A stretch of 64,000 bases of DNA, taken from contig NZ_BAZK01000001.1 in the NCBI RefSeq assembly GCF_001310815.1, forward strand, positions 310,001 through 374,000, written 5' to 3'. This DNA is from Pseudovibrio denitrificans JCM 12308 (lineage in GTDB: Bacteria > Pseudomonadota > Alphaproteobacteria > Rhizobiales > Stappiaceae). Numbering within the stretch: the first letter of the stretch is position 1; each line of letters begins with the position of its first letter. A model generated the notes under the pieces. It was not told the DNA's origin, ran no database searches, and worked only from the letters and a program-made list of their open reading frames with translations. Made by a program: the position numbers and the translations under genes. This document shows, in pieces, positions 19,605 through 30,116 of the stretch.

Positions 19605-20949
19605 TTAATTCAGCGCTGCAACCGCTCCGTCACTGGTAAGGACGACCATACGTCCACCAGCAACAATTGGTGATACAAATACGCCACTGGTCACTTTCCG
19701 CGATGCGGATGCCTGGCCGGTCTTTGCATTCACAGATGCAAGGTAACCATTGCTGGACATGGCGATCAGCTGGCCATTGGCCAGAATTGGACCTGCCCAG
19801 TTGACATTCTTGGCGTCACTTTCGCCAGTTGGCAACTTGGCACTCCAGATAAGGTTGCCGGTCTTGCTTGAGATTGCATGCAATTTGTCATCCAAGCCGA
19901 TCAGGAACACCGTACCACCGGAAACAACCGGCGTGTGTACGGCACCGAAATCAGACTCCCACAAACGCTCACCGTCTTTCAGCGAGATGCCGAGTGTACG
20001 ACCTGCAACGGAGGTTGCGATAACCTTGTTGCCATCAATAACCGGGCTTGCTGAAACATCAGTCAGGCCAGAAAGTGCGCGTGTACGGAAGGACCGTGCA
20101 ACGGTATCGATCCATTTAGGCTCACCGCTGTTAATGTCAAGCGCCATAACCTCACCTGAGGAAAATGGCACAACAACAGTGTTGCCGGAAACTGCCGGAT
20201 TAGCAGAGGAAAGCAGGCCAGCCTGCTCTGCGATACCGGCGAAGGACCATGCCTGCTCACCATCTGACTGGTTGAGGCCGATCACTTCATTGTCCTGGGT
20301 TACGACAACGACTTTGCCGTTAGACGCTGCTGGAGCACCACGAACCGGGGTTTCCAGCGTCTTGGTCCAGAGGATGTTGCCGCCTTATCGAGAGCGTAAA
20401 CATTGCGATATGCGGTTGCGACAAAGATCTTGCCGCCATCAAGCACCACGCCGCCGCCTGCTGCGACTTCGTTTTCGCCTTCCAGACCCAGGTTCTTTGT
20501 GAAGACCTTGGCACCGCCTGTTGTCAGAGCAACAAGATTGCCATCGGACTTGTAAACGTAGATGCGCTGACCATCAGAAACCGGACGCGCTGCAGTGCGC
20601 GGGTTGCTGGAGCCAATGCCGAAGAAGCCTGGGGAGCGAACCTGACCGATGCTGGAGGACCATGCAACGCCGCCGCCTACATTGACTGCAATGTTGCCAG
20701 GGTCATTGCTCTTCGGGCCAGCAGCTGTTGGCCATGTGGAGCCGCCGGTTGCCGCTCCGATCGTGGCATCGCCACCGGTCGCAGCCGGTTTGAGAGCGCC
20801 CTGATATAGAGCTGACGATCGCCTTCAAGGAATTCGTCATCGCCGCCGAATGGATTAAGACTGGAAAGAGAAGAACAACCAGCCAGCGTCAGCGCAAGCG
20901 CGCCGGTTCCAATCAAAGCCTTCCAAGACTTTCTTTTGGTCTCGCTCAC
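19605..20949 (-). CDS. bamB: Outer-membrane assembly lipoprotein BamB (two frame breaks)
   Basis: PQQ-type beta-propeller lipoprotein, a partner of BamA in outer-membrane protein insertion. The GTG start at 20949 abuts the stop of the preceding TPR gene and follows AAGGGGA. A lipoprotein signal with LAGC lies at about residues 22-25. Two one-base gaps break the frame: near 20800 (AGGGCG for AGGGGCG) and near 20380 (GCGGCAAC for GCGGGCAAC). Repaired, it is 448 aa with repeated W/G-rich blade motifs. The order TPR-bamB-der supports the call. Confidence 0.85.
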
Positions 20950-21620
20950 TTATTCAGTCCCCTTTTCGTCTTTGCCCAATGCAGAGGTGATCAGTTCAAG
21001 ATAAATCTGTGCGCGCCCGGAAATGTCAGATGGGGCGGCTGCATCATTCACAATTTCGCTGAAGCGTGTACGTGCCGCTTCCAGATTGCCTGCCTTATAC
21101 TCGGCAGCACCGAGAATTTCCAAAGCGGAGAAGCGCCAGGTGTTGCCTGCAACAGCCAGAACCTCAGTGTGCTTCTTCACAGCTGCAAGGTCACCGCTGT
21201 CCAGCAACAGATAAGCTGCGCGGATGTTTGCCAGGCCCTTGTAGATGGTTGGTGTAGAGCTGTCTGCCGCGACGGCCTCAAAAGCTTGATGGCTTCGTCG
21301 GACTTGCCTTCCAGCGCCAGCTCGGTGCCAACACGCATCTTAGCCATCATTGGATAGCCGCCGATTGCGCCTTCCATGGAGACAAAAGCAGCCTGCGCTT
21401 CTGCGTAGTTGCCTGCATCAGAAAGCTTAACCGCTTCCAGGAATTCTGTACCTGCTGCCTGAGACTGTTTGGTCTGCCAGTACTCATAGCCGCGGTAACC
21501 TGCGGTACCTACAACGATAAGACCTGCTGTCAGGTATACAACCGGAGCAAAGCGCTTCCAAAGCTTTGAAAACTGGTCGCTTCTTACTTCTTCATCGACT
21601 TCGCGAAAAATGTCGGACAT
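20950..21620 (-). CDS. YfgM-like TPR membrane protein (frame broken near 21282)
   Basis: Single-pass inner-membrane protein with a TPR-like periplasmic domain, similar to YfgM, which works with the Sec translocon and periplasmic chaperones. One membrane segment covers about residues 28-45. Near 21282 the coding strand has CTTTTGAGG for CTTTTTGAGG. With the T restored it reads AIKLFEAVAADSS and continues to the TAA at 20950 (223 aa). It abuts bamB, so the two are surely co-translated. Confidence 0.83.
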
Positions 21621-21847
21621 AACTTCAAATGTTCCTGCAGCAACGATTCTTAGGTTTGTGGTATCCCAATGGGCGGCGTCACATTAAAACTAAGAGAGCC
21701 GCAGGCAAACCTCTTTCTCTACCTCTTTCAACCGATTAGTGGCTTAATTAGGGCAAGAAAAGAGTTTTCCCTGCCAACATTTACAAGAGTAAATGCCGGA
21801 GGGAACCACTTTGGTGTCTGTCTTGAAACCTTAACGCATGCAAAAGG

Positions 21848-22426
21848 TCAAGTTATGATCGGCACGCCAATCAAAATTGCATGTAGTTTCCACACGAACA
21901 GGCCGTAGAAAATCAGGCCAAGCCCTACAGAGATCACATCGTTTTTCATTGCGTTCGGATAGTCTCGGTTCGGTGGCGTGATGCGTTCGCGTTTGGCAAT
22001 GGTAATCCTGACGATGATCGCCCAGATCAGGAATGAACCAAACAACACCACAGAGTAAGGCTCTCCATTAGCAAACAGATGCGCAACGGCCCAGAGTTTG
22101 GTTGCATTGATGAGCGGATGTTTGGTGATGCGGGTGATGTTCCCTTTCAGCTGAGAGGCAAAGAACAGCGGAAAGACTGGAAGCATCAGAAGCATGGTGA
22201 CATGACGCCCCCAGTCTGGCGGCACATACCACGGCGTATAATCGCCATGCCATGCTGCACCAAAGCCATAAACAACGGCAACTAACCCGCCCAGTGCTAC
22301 AAGCGTGTAAATGCCTCTGTATCCGTTGAATGTAAGCCGCTGAACCAAACTTTCCCGCAGCCCAGTGAAGGACGGGATCAAATGCACCGCGAAAAATGCG
22401 GTAAGTCCTGAAATCAATAATATCAT
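21848..22426 (-). CDS. NnrU family membrane protein (copy 1)
   Basis: NnrU-family integral membrane protein. The family was named from a nitric-oxide/nitrite respiration cluster but its activity is unknown. I chose the ATG at 22426, which matches the start of the neighbouring paralogue; an upstream TTG would add 11 residues. About six hydrophobic segments are visible, with the LFANGEPYSVVLFG motif. It is about 192 aa and lies 158 bases from a second copy, clearly a tandem duplication. Confidence 0.82.
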   Translation of the reverse strand: MILLISGLTAFFAVHLIPSFTGLRESLVQRLTFNGYRGIYTLVALGGLVAVVYGFGAAWHGDYTPWYVPPDWGRHVTMLLMLPVFPLFFASQLKGNITRITKHPLINATKLWAVAHLFANGEPYSVVLFGSFLIWAIIVRITIAKRERITPPNRDYPNAMKNDVISVGLGLIFYGLFVWKLHAILIGVPIIT

Positions 22427-22518
22427 GCCTTGCTCTCTCCCAAGATCAATTGAGAACAAGGTATTTCACGAATATCTCATTTGCAAAGTAATCTTCCGCA
22501 TTGCGGTCGCGCCAACCC

Positions 22519-22556
22519 AAAAACAAAACCGCCCGCATGGTTGGTTCATGCGGGCG
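22519..22556 (-). terminator. Terminator after NnrU copy 2
   Basis: A perfect 10-bp stem, CGCCCGCATG (22530-22539) with CATGCGGGCG (22547-22556), is followed on the minus strand by GGTTTTGTTTTT. It separates the two NnrU genes, so they are probably transcribed independently. Confidence 0.85.
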
Positions 22557-22584
22557 ATTTCAAATATTTAGTTTCAGGCCCCGT

Positions 22585-23163
22585 TTAAGTCAGGATCGCC
22601 ATACCGATCAACAACTCGTGCAGCTTCCAAACGAAAAGGCCATAGAGCAGGAAGCCAAGGACAACGCTGATGATGTCATTGCGAATGGCATGCGGGAACT
22701 GTTCGGCCTCGGTATTCTTGCGGTCGAATTTCTTCAAAGATATGCGTGCCCAGATTGCCCAGACGAGAAATCCACCAAAGAGAGCAACGGAATACGGCTC
22801 ACCGTTCACCAGCAGATGTGAGATCGCCCAGATCTTCACGGCCAGAATAACAGGGTCTTTGGTCCACTTGGCGATATTTCCCCGGATAAACTTCGCGAAG
22901 ACCAGAATAAAGACCGGCAGCAGCAGTGTCATAGCCAGGTGGCGCAACCAGAACGGTGTCACGTACAGTGGGAACAGGTCTTCTTCCCGCGCCAGAACGA
23001 AGCCGTAGATCATACAGAACAGGCCAGTCAGCACGATCAGCGAATAGACTGCGCGATATGGATTTAGTCCAATGCGCTGGACGACGGAATCACGAAAGCC
23101 CGGAAACGATGGGACAAAGTGAATTCCCAAAAAGATGAAAAGCCCGACAAGTAACAGCGTCAT
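22585..23163 (-). CDS. NnrU family membrane protein (copy 2)
   Basis: A 192-aa paralogue of the gene at 21848-22426, with the same motif order: an N-terminal HFVPSFPGFRDS segment, PYRAVYS, LLVNGEPYSVALFG and a C-terminal LFVWKLHELLIG. About six membrane segments. No denitrification genes are nearby, so a link to nitrogen-oxide respiration cannot be supported here. Confidence 0.85.
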   Translation of the reverse strand: MTLLLVGLFIFLGIHFVPSFPGFRDSVVQRIGLNPYRAVYSLIVLTGLFCMIYGFVLAREEDLFPLYVTPFWLRHLAMTLLLPVFILVFAKFIRGNIAKWTKDPVILAVKIWAISHLLVNGEPYSVALFGGFLVWAIWARISLKKFDRKNTEAEQFPHAIRNDIISVVLGFLLYGLFVWKLHELLIGMAILT

Positions 23164-23441
23164 CGAGTGACCCTTTAGTTTTGTATTTTACGTTAAAGCC
23201 CTTAGTTGAGCTTGTGCACTGTGACCAAACACCGTGAAATATCAATAAGCCTGATCGTCCCTGCGTAAGGTGTTTTCTACATTTACCCAATTCTTTTTCA
23301 AGGAACCCTTGAGGTCATCCTCGTTTTCTCGCTAAATCAGGGTGAGTGGTTTATCTGCATATATCATAACTTGACTGTTTGACTCCTATATTTGCGCAAG
23401 ATCTAAGGATTCTCAAACAGAAACAGCGCCTGGAAAGTTCT

Positions 23442-23750
23442 ATGTCCGAGAGTGACAGTGCAACAGAGATCACAGAACGTCGCCGAGTGCGCCGTCGGCG
23501 TACGCTGAAGGAAGGGCGTATCGTCTTCGCAAGCCAGTCGATGGTTTTCGATTGCATCATTCGCGATTTGTCCGATTTTGGCGCCCGATTGAAGATGGAA
23601 ACAACAATCGATATTCCAGATGAGTTCATGCTCTATCTGGTGCATTTGCGCCAACGCGTGAAGGCTGAAGTTCGCTGGAGAACAGCTGACACTTTAGGTG
23701 TCGAGTTCATTGGTGAAAAGGAAACTGTTTCCAGCCTGATGAAAATCTAA
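23442..23750 (+). CDS. PilZ-domain protein
   Basis: Small probable cyclic-di-GMP-binding protein of about 102 aa. The ATG at 23442 follows GGAAAG; an upstream start at 23379 is less likely. The N-terminus has a basic RRRVRRRR segment, where PilZ proteins carry RxxxR, followed by the D-x-S-x-x-G-A motif (DLSDFGARL). The pair is what binds c-di-GMP in the family. No output domain is attached, so it probably acts on a partner. Confidence 0.8.
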   Translation: MSESDSATEITERRRVRRRRTLKEGRIVFASQSMVFDCIIRDLSDFGARLKMETTIDIPDEFMLYLVHLRQRVKAEVRWRTADTLGVEFIGEKETVSSLMKI

Positions 23751-23855
23751 AGCACCTTCTTAAATGCCCACATTGATGGGCGTTTTTGTTTTGCTTGCAC
23801 AGCTTCTCGTTTCCCGTTCATACTGATGCCAGAGTGTTGGGTGGGAGATGATCGG

Positions 23856-24197
23856 ATGACACTTACTCTCAATGAAGCCCGGGATTTACTTCTGGCACGC
23901 AAAGCTGAACTCACGGAGTTGTCAGAGATCTCTGAGAGTGATCGCGCAACCGTTACGCTCGATCAACAGTCCGTTGGCCGCCTCTCCCGCATGGACGCCA
24001 TGCAGCGACAAGCAATGGCACAAGCCAATGACCGCCAACGCGCCCGCGAACTCCAACGCATAGATGGCGCACTTCAACGGATCAAAGAAGATGAATACGG
24101 CTTCTGTCTAGAATGCGGCGAAGACATCCCCGAAGCCCGCCTGCGTGTTGATCCCGCTGCCCTTTATTGCGTGAGCTGCGCGAAGCTGTTTGGGTAG
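23856..24197 (+). CDS. DksA/TraR-family zinc-finger protein
   Basis: A 113-aa protein with an N-terminal helical part and a C4 zinc finger, CLECG at about 88-92 and CVSC near 106-109. DksA-type proteins enter the RNA polymerase secondary channel, but this one is shorter than DksA and lacks the clear coiled-coil-tip DxxDxA motif, so promoter control is only a family inference. GGGAGA precedes the ATG at 23856. Confidence 0.82.
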   Translation: MTLTLNEARDLLLARKAELTELSEISESDRATVTLDQQSVGRLSRMDAMQRQAMAQANDRQRARELQRIDGALQRIKEDEYGFCLECGEDIPEARLRVDPAALYCVSCAKLFG

Positions 24198-24205
24198 ATG
24201 TGTCT

Positions 24206-24892
24206 CTAGACAACTACAGTAACATTGCGTTTCAGGACAAACAACCAAGCCTGCATGTCCATGTTGTCTTTCTTCGCGATCTCAAACGACGTACTAACCT
24301 GATGGCCAAACCAATCTGCAAATACATAGGGCATGACATTCGGCTTCACCCCAAATGGGTCCTTAGCTCCTGCTTCTGAAGGGCCATGAGCGTCTGTGTG
24401 TTCTATAATCACAAGGCCGTCGCTATGTATTTGGTTGAGCCAAGTCGTTAGTGCTTGCCTTGGGTTCCAGCCTTGATCCAACGAGTTAGAGTAGATGAAA
24501 TCAAAGGTATTTCGCCATTCCTCTCTTTCGTCGTGAAAATCCCATTCTACTGAGCGGTCAAACTGATTGGCAGTGGGAGAGATGTCCGTTCCGAAGACAT
24601 CGAATGCTTTATCCTCAACAAGATAATTCTGCTCAAATCCGTTTCTCGAGCCGTGGCAAATGCCTCTGAACCGATCGTGTTGGAAGCTTTCTCGGACAAT
24701 GTTCTTCACTCGATCAAGCGTTGCCTTATCTGCCCAAATCTTTTGAAGTTTCTTCTTGTTGTAGAAAATCTGTGTTTCTTTGTAGGTCTCGTATGAATCG
24801 TAGCGATGCAGATAAAAATCCAGCTCGTCCTTTGGAGTTTCTGATTTGGACGGCTTTTTCTTCTTAAACATACTCAAAATCGACGTCGTCAT
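24206..24892 (-). CDS. Class I methyltransferase-like protein
   Basis: About 228 aa. The start at 24892 has AAGAGG eight bases upstream. After a basic N-terminus (FKKKKPSK) the sequence shows GICHGSRNGFEQ, then DVFGTDISPTA and DFIYSNSLDQGWNP, resembling motifs I, II and IV of Rossmann methyltransferases. The glycine-rich motif is atypical. It may modify a lipid or sugar, but the substrate cannot be named. It converges on the DksA-like gene with an eight-base gap. Confidence 0.6.
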   Translation of the reverse strand: MTTSILSMFKKKKPSKSETPKDELDFYLHRYDSYETYKETQIFYNKKKLQKIWADKATLDRVKNIVRESFQHDRFRGICHGSRNGFEQNYLVEDKAFDVFGTDISPTANQFDRSVEWDFHDEREEWRNTFDFIYSNSLDQGWNPRQALTTWLNQIHSDGLVIIEHTDAHGPSEAGAKDPFGVKPNVMPYVFADWFGHQVSTSFEIAKKDNMDMQAWLFVLKRNVTVVV

Positions 24893-25010
24893 CGCAGCAG
24901 CGCCTCTTAGTCGCATTTCCTGCGCCGATCATCCTACTGAACAGAGAGAGACACAAACCATACTATTTTAGTGTTTTAAGTCGGTCCGATGCTCTGTCTG
25001 CTGCTCAAAC

Positions 25011-25045
25011 AAAAAAACCGGAGAAGTTCCCTTCCCCGGTTTTTG
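25011..25045 (-). terminator. Terminator of guaA
   Basis: ACCGG-A-GAAG (25017-25026) pairs with CTTC-C-CCGGT (25031-25040) around a four-base loop. A seven-base A run on the plus strand gives the minus-strand T tract. Confidence 0.85.
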
Positions 25046-25051
25046 ATAATT

Positions 25052-26599
25052 TTATTCCCACTCGATGGTTCCCGGAGGCTTGGAGGTCACATCGTAAACG
25101 ACGCGGTTGATGCCGCGGACTTCGTTGATGATGCGGGTCGCTGCCCGGCCAAGGAACTCCATATCGTAGTGATAGAAGTCAGCTGTCATTCCGTCCACGG
25201 AGGTCACTGCACGCAGGGCACAGACGAACTCGTAGGTGCGGCCATCGCCCATTACGCCAACTGTCTGCACCGGCAGAAGAACTGCGAATGCCTGCCAGAT
25301 GGCGTCGTAAAGACCTGCCTTGCGGATTTCATCAAGATAGATGGCGTCTGCCTGACGGAGAATGTCTAGCTTCTCGCGGGTGATACCACCTGGGCAACGG
25401 ATTGCCAGACCTGGGCCTGGGAATGGGTGACGCCCAATGAAGCTGTCCGGAAGGCCAAGTTCGCGACCGAGATCACGAACTTCGTCCTTGAACAGCTCAC
25501 GAAGTGGTTCGACCAGCTGCATGTTCATCCGCTCTGGCAAGCCACCAACATTGTGGTGAGACTTGATGGTTACGGATGGACCGCCGGTGAAGGAGACACT
25601 CTCGATCACGTCAGGATACAGCGTACCCTGCGCGAGGAAGTCAGCACCACCAAGCTTTTTCGCTTCTTCTTCGAAGACTTCGATGAAGAGCTTGCCGATG
25701 GTTTTGCGTTTGACTTCTGGATCGCTTTCACCTTCCAACTGGCCAATGAACAGATCAGAAGCGTCTACGTGAACCAGCGGGATGTTATAGTGATCGCGGA
25801 ACATGGAAACGACCTGCTCGGTCTCTCCAAGGCGCATCAAGCCGTGGTCTACATAGATACAGGTGAGCTGATCACCGATAGCTTCGTGGATCAGAACAGC
25901 TGCTACGGAGCTGTCAACGCCGCCGGATAGGCCGCAGATGACCTTGCCGTCGCCAACCTGATCACGGATCGCCTGAATGGCCTGCTGGCGGTACTCCGCC
26001 ATGGTCCAGTCGCCTGAACAGCCTGCGATTTTGTGGGTGAAGTTCTCAATGAGCTTCGCCCCATCTGGCGTATGCACCACTTCCGGGTGGAACTGAACGG
26101 CGTAGAAGTGGCGTTTCTCGTCTGCAATTGCTGCAAACGGCGCGCCTTCTGAAGTGCCGATCACTTCAAAACCTTCTGGAAGGGAAACAACACGGTCGCC
26201 ATGGCTCATCCAAACCTGATGCTTGGAGCCCTGTTCCCAGCAGCCTTCAAACAGTGCAGAAGACTTTTCGACGGAAACAAACGCCCGGCCAAACTCTTTA
26301 TGGTCGGATGTGGCAACTTCGCCGCCCAATTGGGCGCACATGGTCTGCTGACCATAACAAATTCCGAGGACAGGAATTCCAGCCTCGAATACGATCTGGG
26401 GTGCACGCGGGCTCCCCATTTCAGTCGTGGATGCCGGACCACCTGACAGGATCACCGCCTTTGGATTCATTTCCTTAAAAGCAGCTTCTGCAGACTGGAA
26501 CGGAACGATCTCAGAATACACACCAGACTCGCGCACACGGCGCGCAATGAGCTGAGTGACCTGAGATCCGAAATCAATAATGAGGATGCGGTCAGTCAT
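25052..26599 (-). CDS. guaA: GMP synthase (glutamine-hydrolysing)
   Basis: Converts XMP to GMP with ATP and glutamine ammonia. The 515-aa protein has a class I glutaminase domain (Cys81 in [16 protein letters not shown]), an ATP pyrophosphatase loop (LSGGVDSSV) and the C-terminal dimerisation domain ending in KPPGTIEWE. All key motifs are present. The frame is clean. Confidence 0.98.
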   Translation of the reverse strand: MTDRILIIDFGSQVTQLIARRVRESGVYSEIVPFQSAEAAFKEMNPKAVILSGGPASTTEMGSPRAPQIVFEAGIPVLGICYGQQTMCAQLGGEVATSDHKEFGRAFVSVEKSSALFEGCWEQGSKHQVWMSHGDRVVSLPEGFEVIGTSEGAPFAAIADEKRHFYAVQFHPEVVHTPDGAKLIENFTHKIAGCSGDWTMAEYRQQAIQAIRDQVGDGKVICGLSGGVDSSVAAVLIHEAIGDQLTCIYVDHGLMRLGETEQVVSMFRDHYNIPLVHVDASDLFIGQLEGESDPEVKRKTIGKLFIEVFEEEAKKLGGADFLAQGTLYPDVIESVSFTGGPSVTIKSHHNVGGLPERMNMQLVEPLRELFKDEVRDLGRELGLPDSFIGRHPFPGPGLAIRCPGGITREKLDILRQADAIYLDEIRKAGLYDAIWQAFAVLLPVQTVGVMGDGRTYEFVCALRAVTSVDGMTADFYHYDMEFLGRAATRIINEVRGINRVVYDVTSKPPGTIEWE

Positions 26600-26714
26600 G
26601 CGCAGCTTCTACTCTGTACGCATTGATTTGGGAAGGTCTATTCCGAGGAAATTTTGGAGTTACGCTAAGAGCGCTAGGTGTTTTTCTGTGAGCTTTGAAC
26701 AAAGCTGCGCCAAG

Positions 26715-27209
26715 CTACAAAATGGACTGCTCGTGCTCTTCTATACTGCTCATCATCTGACCCAGTCTGATGCGCTCCTGAACATCAAGCTGTGGCAAAA
26801 GATTCTTTTCGAGCTTCTCCAGCTGCGCTTCCAAAGAGCGCAGAACAACACGCCCTTCTTCTGTCAGGCTTAGCCGAACCAGGCGTCGATCTCTCGGATG
26901 TTCCTGCTTCTTGATGAGGTTGGCTTCTGATAGACGTTTTACAGCGCGGGAGACTGCAACCGTATCCAGACCAATGACAGGACCAAGTTCCCGAACAGAG
27001 ACAGCTCCCAAACGTTCAGAAGCGCTCAGGACCAACCAGGAAGGAAGAGACAGTCCGTAATTTGTCTGCAAGTGTTCAGAGAGGCGTCGCTCAATGAAGC
27101 GGCCTGTCGCAATGATGCGAAGCGGCAAATAGTTCAGCAGCTCGACGTTATGTTCGTCTTCAAACAGACTTGCCTGTGTCATTATGTTGGCACGGTACTT
27201 CTCGGCCAT
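26715..27209 (-). CDS. MarR-family transcriptional regulator
   Basis: A 164-aa winged-helix regulator. It has the helix-turn-helix region (VSVRELGPVIGLDTVAVSRAVKRL) and the wing motif HPRDRRLVRLSLTEEG. AAAAGGG lies just before the ATG at 27209; an ATG at 27182 lacks a ribosome site. It is followed by guaA on the same strand after a 115-base gap, but there is no reason to link them. Ligand unknown. Confidence 0.88.
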   Translation of the reverse strand: MAEKYRANIMTQASLFEDEHNVELLNYLPLRIIATGRFIERRLSEHLQTNYGLSLPSWLVLSASERLGAVSVRELGPVIGLDTVAVSRAVKRLSEANLIKKQEHPRDRRLVRLSLTEEGRVVLRSLEAQLEKLEKNLLPQLDVQERIRLGQMMSSIEEHEQSIL

Positions 27210-27519
27210 AACCCTTTTGCCCTGCGTCGAATGCTTTGCTTCACTCCATTGACCGATAAGAAAAACGGAAAATGGTTAAGCTGACTTGAATATTGGTGAT
27301 TTTTCCCAGGCACTAGCCCCTGATTGTGGTTTTGATGCGTTCAAGATCATCTATCCACGCCTTCCTTCCCGATCCACTCGTTCCACCTTTGACGCTGATT
27401 TGCCAAGCGCTTAGGCTTCTTACTGCATAGATACGAATTTGATTCGCAGAATTGCCTGTCAGCAGATCCATCCGGTTGGATCTACGGACGGCACTGCCCA
27501 ACAAGGGGGTCCGTAAAAG
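27210..27519. other. Divergent spacer, MarR / TPR gene
   Basis: A 310-base gap between divergent genes. No reading frame with a credible start or family match was seen. It presumably holds both promoters and a MarR operator, but no clear palindromic site stands out. Confidence 0.4.
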
Positions 27520-28740
27520 ATGACAGAGACACTGCGTGGAACGCCGGAAGCCGATACCCGGCAAGAGAAAATCAACGCTGCACTGGATGCGATTTCTTAT
27601 CTGGAACAGGATGAACGCTTTGATGAAGTGATCCCTGTTTATCAGGATCTCGTGGGTCGCTACCCGGATGATGTGGAACTTCTCTTTAAGATGGCAACAA
27701 TCATGCTGCGCAATGGTGACCTTCGGGAGTCCGTTGCTCATTTGCGCAAAGTTTTGTTCATGAAGCCAGAGCATCTGCCAGCCCGCGCCAATATGGGCAA
27801 CGCGCTGCTTTTGCTTGGCTATCTAGAGCAAGCTAAAGAGGCATTTGACGCTGTCGTAGAAGCCGAGCCAGACAATCGCAATGCGCTCTATGGACTGGCG
27901 ACTATTCTGATCAAAATGCACGTGCATGCAGAAGCTGAGCCCTACGCCAGACGCCTTGTACAGCAGATCCCCAATAGCGCCCCTGCTCTTTCTTTGCTCG
28001 GCGATGCTTTAAGTGCTGAGACGAATGCAGAAGCAGCGATCTTGAACTATCGTGCGGCCCTGAGATTTGATCCGCATTATGTTCCAGCGCTTCTTGGTCT
28101 GTCGAAAGTACTGATTATCCGCAAGAAAAGCGAAGAGGCTCTTGCTCGCCTCAATGAGGCGCATGATCTGCAACCGCGCAACGTGGAAGTGCTTGTTGCA
28201 ATGGGCCATGCTTATTTGCTGGAGGACAGTACGGCCAGTGCTGTTGAGAGCTTTGAGCTAGCGCATGCGTGCGAGCCAGACAATGCGGCGGCTCTTGTGC
28301 ATCTAAGCATCGGCAAGCGGAAGATGGGACTGGTGTATGCTGGCGTTTATCATGCTGCAGCAGCCTGGCGCCTCGCTCCCGGCAACAAGCAGGTTGCTAA
28401 TGCGCTTGGCGCCGCACTTGCGGCAGCAGGTGCCAGCGATGCTGCCCGTGACGTGCTGACCTCTCACGCAAGAGGTCATGAGTTTATGGAAGCCACAATC
28501 GCAGCCATCAAAGAAATCGAATATCTTGCTGAGCAAGGCTATGAGCGACCTGTTCGTGAAGAAAAACGTGTGGCTGAGGCTGTGGAGGTAGATGAGCCTG
28601 ACGCAACAGAGAACGCTGAGCTGGACGAGACAGAAGTACTTCAGGAAGAAAGCGGCGAAGCAGCGAGCGTGGAGCAAGCTGACAAGACTGAAGACAAGCC
28701 TGAGCCTTCTGAAGAACTCGAAGAGAAGTCTACAAGCTAA
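27520..28740 (+). CDS. Tetratricopeptide-repeat protein
   Basis: 406 aa, with about seven TPR units over residues 20-310 (for example AEAEPYARRLVQQIPNSAPA) and a very acidic Glu/Asp tail of about 70 residues. No signal peptide or membrane segment is seen, so it is probably cytoplasmic, a protein-binding scaffold. AAGGGGG lies nine bases before the ATG. Partner unknown; it stands alone between divergent MarR and convergent rRNA-methyltransferase genes. Confidence 0.85.
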   Translation: MTETLRGTPEADTRQEKINAALDAISYLEQDERFDEVIPVYQDLVGRYPDDVELLFKMATIMLRNGDLRESVAHLRKVLFMKPEHLPARANMGNALLLLGYLEQAKEAFDAVVEAEPDNRNALYGLATILIKMHVHAEAEPYARRLVQQIPNSAPALSLLGDALSAETNAEAAILNYRAALRFDPHYVPALLGLSKVLIIRKKSEEALARLNEAHDLQPRNVEVLVAMGHAYLLEDSTASAVESFELAHACEPDNAAALVHLSIGKRKMGLVYAGVYHAAAAWRLAPGNKQVANALGAALAAAGASDAARDVLTSHARGHEFMEATIAAIKEIEYLAEQGYERPVREEKRVAEAVEVDEPDATENAELDETEVLQEESGEAASVEQADKTEDKPEPSEELEEKSTS

Positions 28741-28756
28741 TCATTTTGTTTTCAGT

Positions 28757-28800
28757 AAAAAAGCCTGTCGTAGGTATGCTGCGACAGGCTTTCATTTTTT
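28757..28800. terminator. Bidirectional terminator
   Basis: A perfect 10-bp stem, AAGCCTGTCG (28761-28770) with CGACAGGCTT (28782-28791). A-rich and T-rich flanks let it serve both the TPR gene and the convergent rRNA methyltransferase gene. Confidence 0.88.
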
Positions 28801-28823
28801 GATAGTTGTTGGCCGGCTAGCTC

Positions 28824-30116
28824 TTAGTATCGTTCCATCATTGCGATGAAAAAGCCGTCCGTTCCTGTGTGATGCGGTGTCAGCGTGATCATACCACCAT
28901 CCTTGAACAGCGGACGGCGAGATGTAACATCGCCAAAGTGCTCTTCCCAGACTGGAGCCAGGTCAACAAGCTTGAAGTCTGAATGCTTTTCGAGGAACGC
29001 TTGAACCTGAAGCTGGTTTTCTGCTGGTACAAGTGAGCATGTTGCATAGATCAGTTTACCGCCAGAGCGCACGAAACGGGTTGCTGTTTCCAGCACCTGC
29101 GCCTGATCTTCAACACGCCCATTCAGCGCATTCTCAGTTACACGCCACTTGGTATCCGGACGACGGCGCCAAACACCGGTGCCTGAACACGGCGCATCAA
29201 CAAACACGCGGTCCATTTTGCCATCACAAATGTCCAGAGAGCCGGTTTGCGGATCAATAGTCTGGATATTGCGCACACCAGCACGGGCCATGCGGTCATA
29301 GAGCGGTGCCAGACGAGTTTTGTGAGCATCATAAGCGTAGATCTGCCCTTTGTTCTGCATCTGCGCTGCAAGGGCGAGGCTTTTACCACCGCCACCAGCG
29401 CAAAGATCCAGAACCTGCTCGCCTGGCTGAGCGCCAGAAAGGATGGAGGCAATCTGAGATGCTTCATCCTGCAGCTCAAACCAGCCTTTTCGGAAACTTT
29501 CTTCTGCCTGAACGTGCGGTGACTTACGAGGTCCCACCACTGGTTCCAAACGAACACCAACTGGTGAGAGACCACTTGATTCTGGATGCAGGTGTGACAG
29601 GCGTTTGAGAACTTTATCCTGCGAACTCTTCACCGTATTGACGCGCATATCAATTGGCGCGCGCTCAGAAAGAGAGCGACCAACAGCCAGAGCGTCTTCA
29701 CCAAAGTTTTCCTGAAAGTGTGGCCAGAGCCATTCCGGGATGTTTGCGGAGATCTGATCGTTGTCGCCGACCTGCTTGTTTTCAATCAGCGCGGTGCGTT
29801 CTGCATCGGACAGAGGCTCTGGTGCATGACGGTCTTCTTCCATCACCTGCTCCAGCTTCTCGACCTGATTGCCCCAGCCCCAAATATAAGTGGCAAGCAC
29901 AAGAGCGCGTGCACTCTCAGATCCCATCGCTTGCGCGTGGGAGAGCTTGTGGCGCAGCGCATCAAAAACCAGATTGCCGATGGCCACCCGGTCACCGGAT
30001 CCTGCGAACCTGTGCTTGTTGCCCCAATCCTTCAGAGCTTCCTGCACAGGACGGCGGCGGTCATTAATTTCTGTCAGCACTTCAATTGCAGCCGCAATTC
30101 GTCCACCGTCGCGCAT
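28824..30116 (-). CDS. RsmB/NOP-family RNA (cytosine-5) methyltransferase
   Basis: SAM-dependent m5C methyltransferase, probably acting on 16S rRNA. The 430-aa protein has an N-terminal NusB-like helical part, the SAM motif DLCAGGGGKSLAL, and both conserved cysteines: DAPCSGTG (motif IV) and ATCSLVPAENQ (motif VI, catalytic). It is a single gene; the site modified cannot be set from sequence. Confidence 0.9.
   Translation of the reverse strand: MRDGGRIAAAIEVLTEINDRRRPVQEALKDWGNKHRFAGSGDRVAIGNLVFDALRHKLSHAQAMGSESARALVLATYIWGWGNQVEKLEQVMEEDRHAPEPLSDAERTALIENKQVGDNDQISANIPEWLWPHFQENFGEDALAVGRSLSERAPIDMRVNTVKSSQDKVLKRLSHLHPESSGLSPVGVRLEPVVGPRKSPHVQAEESFRKGWFELQDEASQIASILSGAQPGEQVLDLCAGGGGKSLALAAQMQNKGQIYAYDAHKTRLAPLYDRMARAGVRNIQTIDPQTGSLDICDGKMDRVFVDAPCSGTGVWRRRPDTKWRVTENALNGRVEDQAQVLETATRFVRSGGKLIYATCSLVPAENQLQVQAFLEKHSDFKLVDLAPVWEEHFGDVTSRRPLFKDGGMITLTPHHTGTDGFFIAMMERY

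Noticed and set aside
17793-19673. A 626-codon plus-strand open frame
   Set aside because: It lies antisense to der, whose motifs are complete, and shows no domain of its own.
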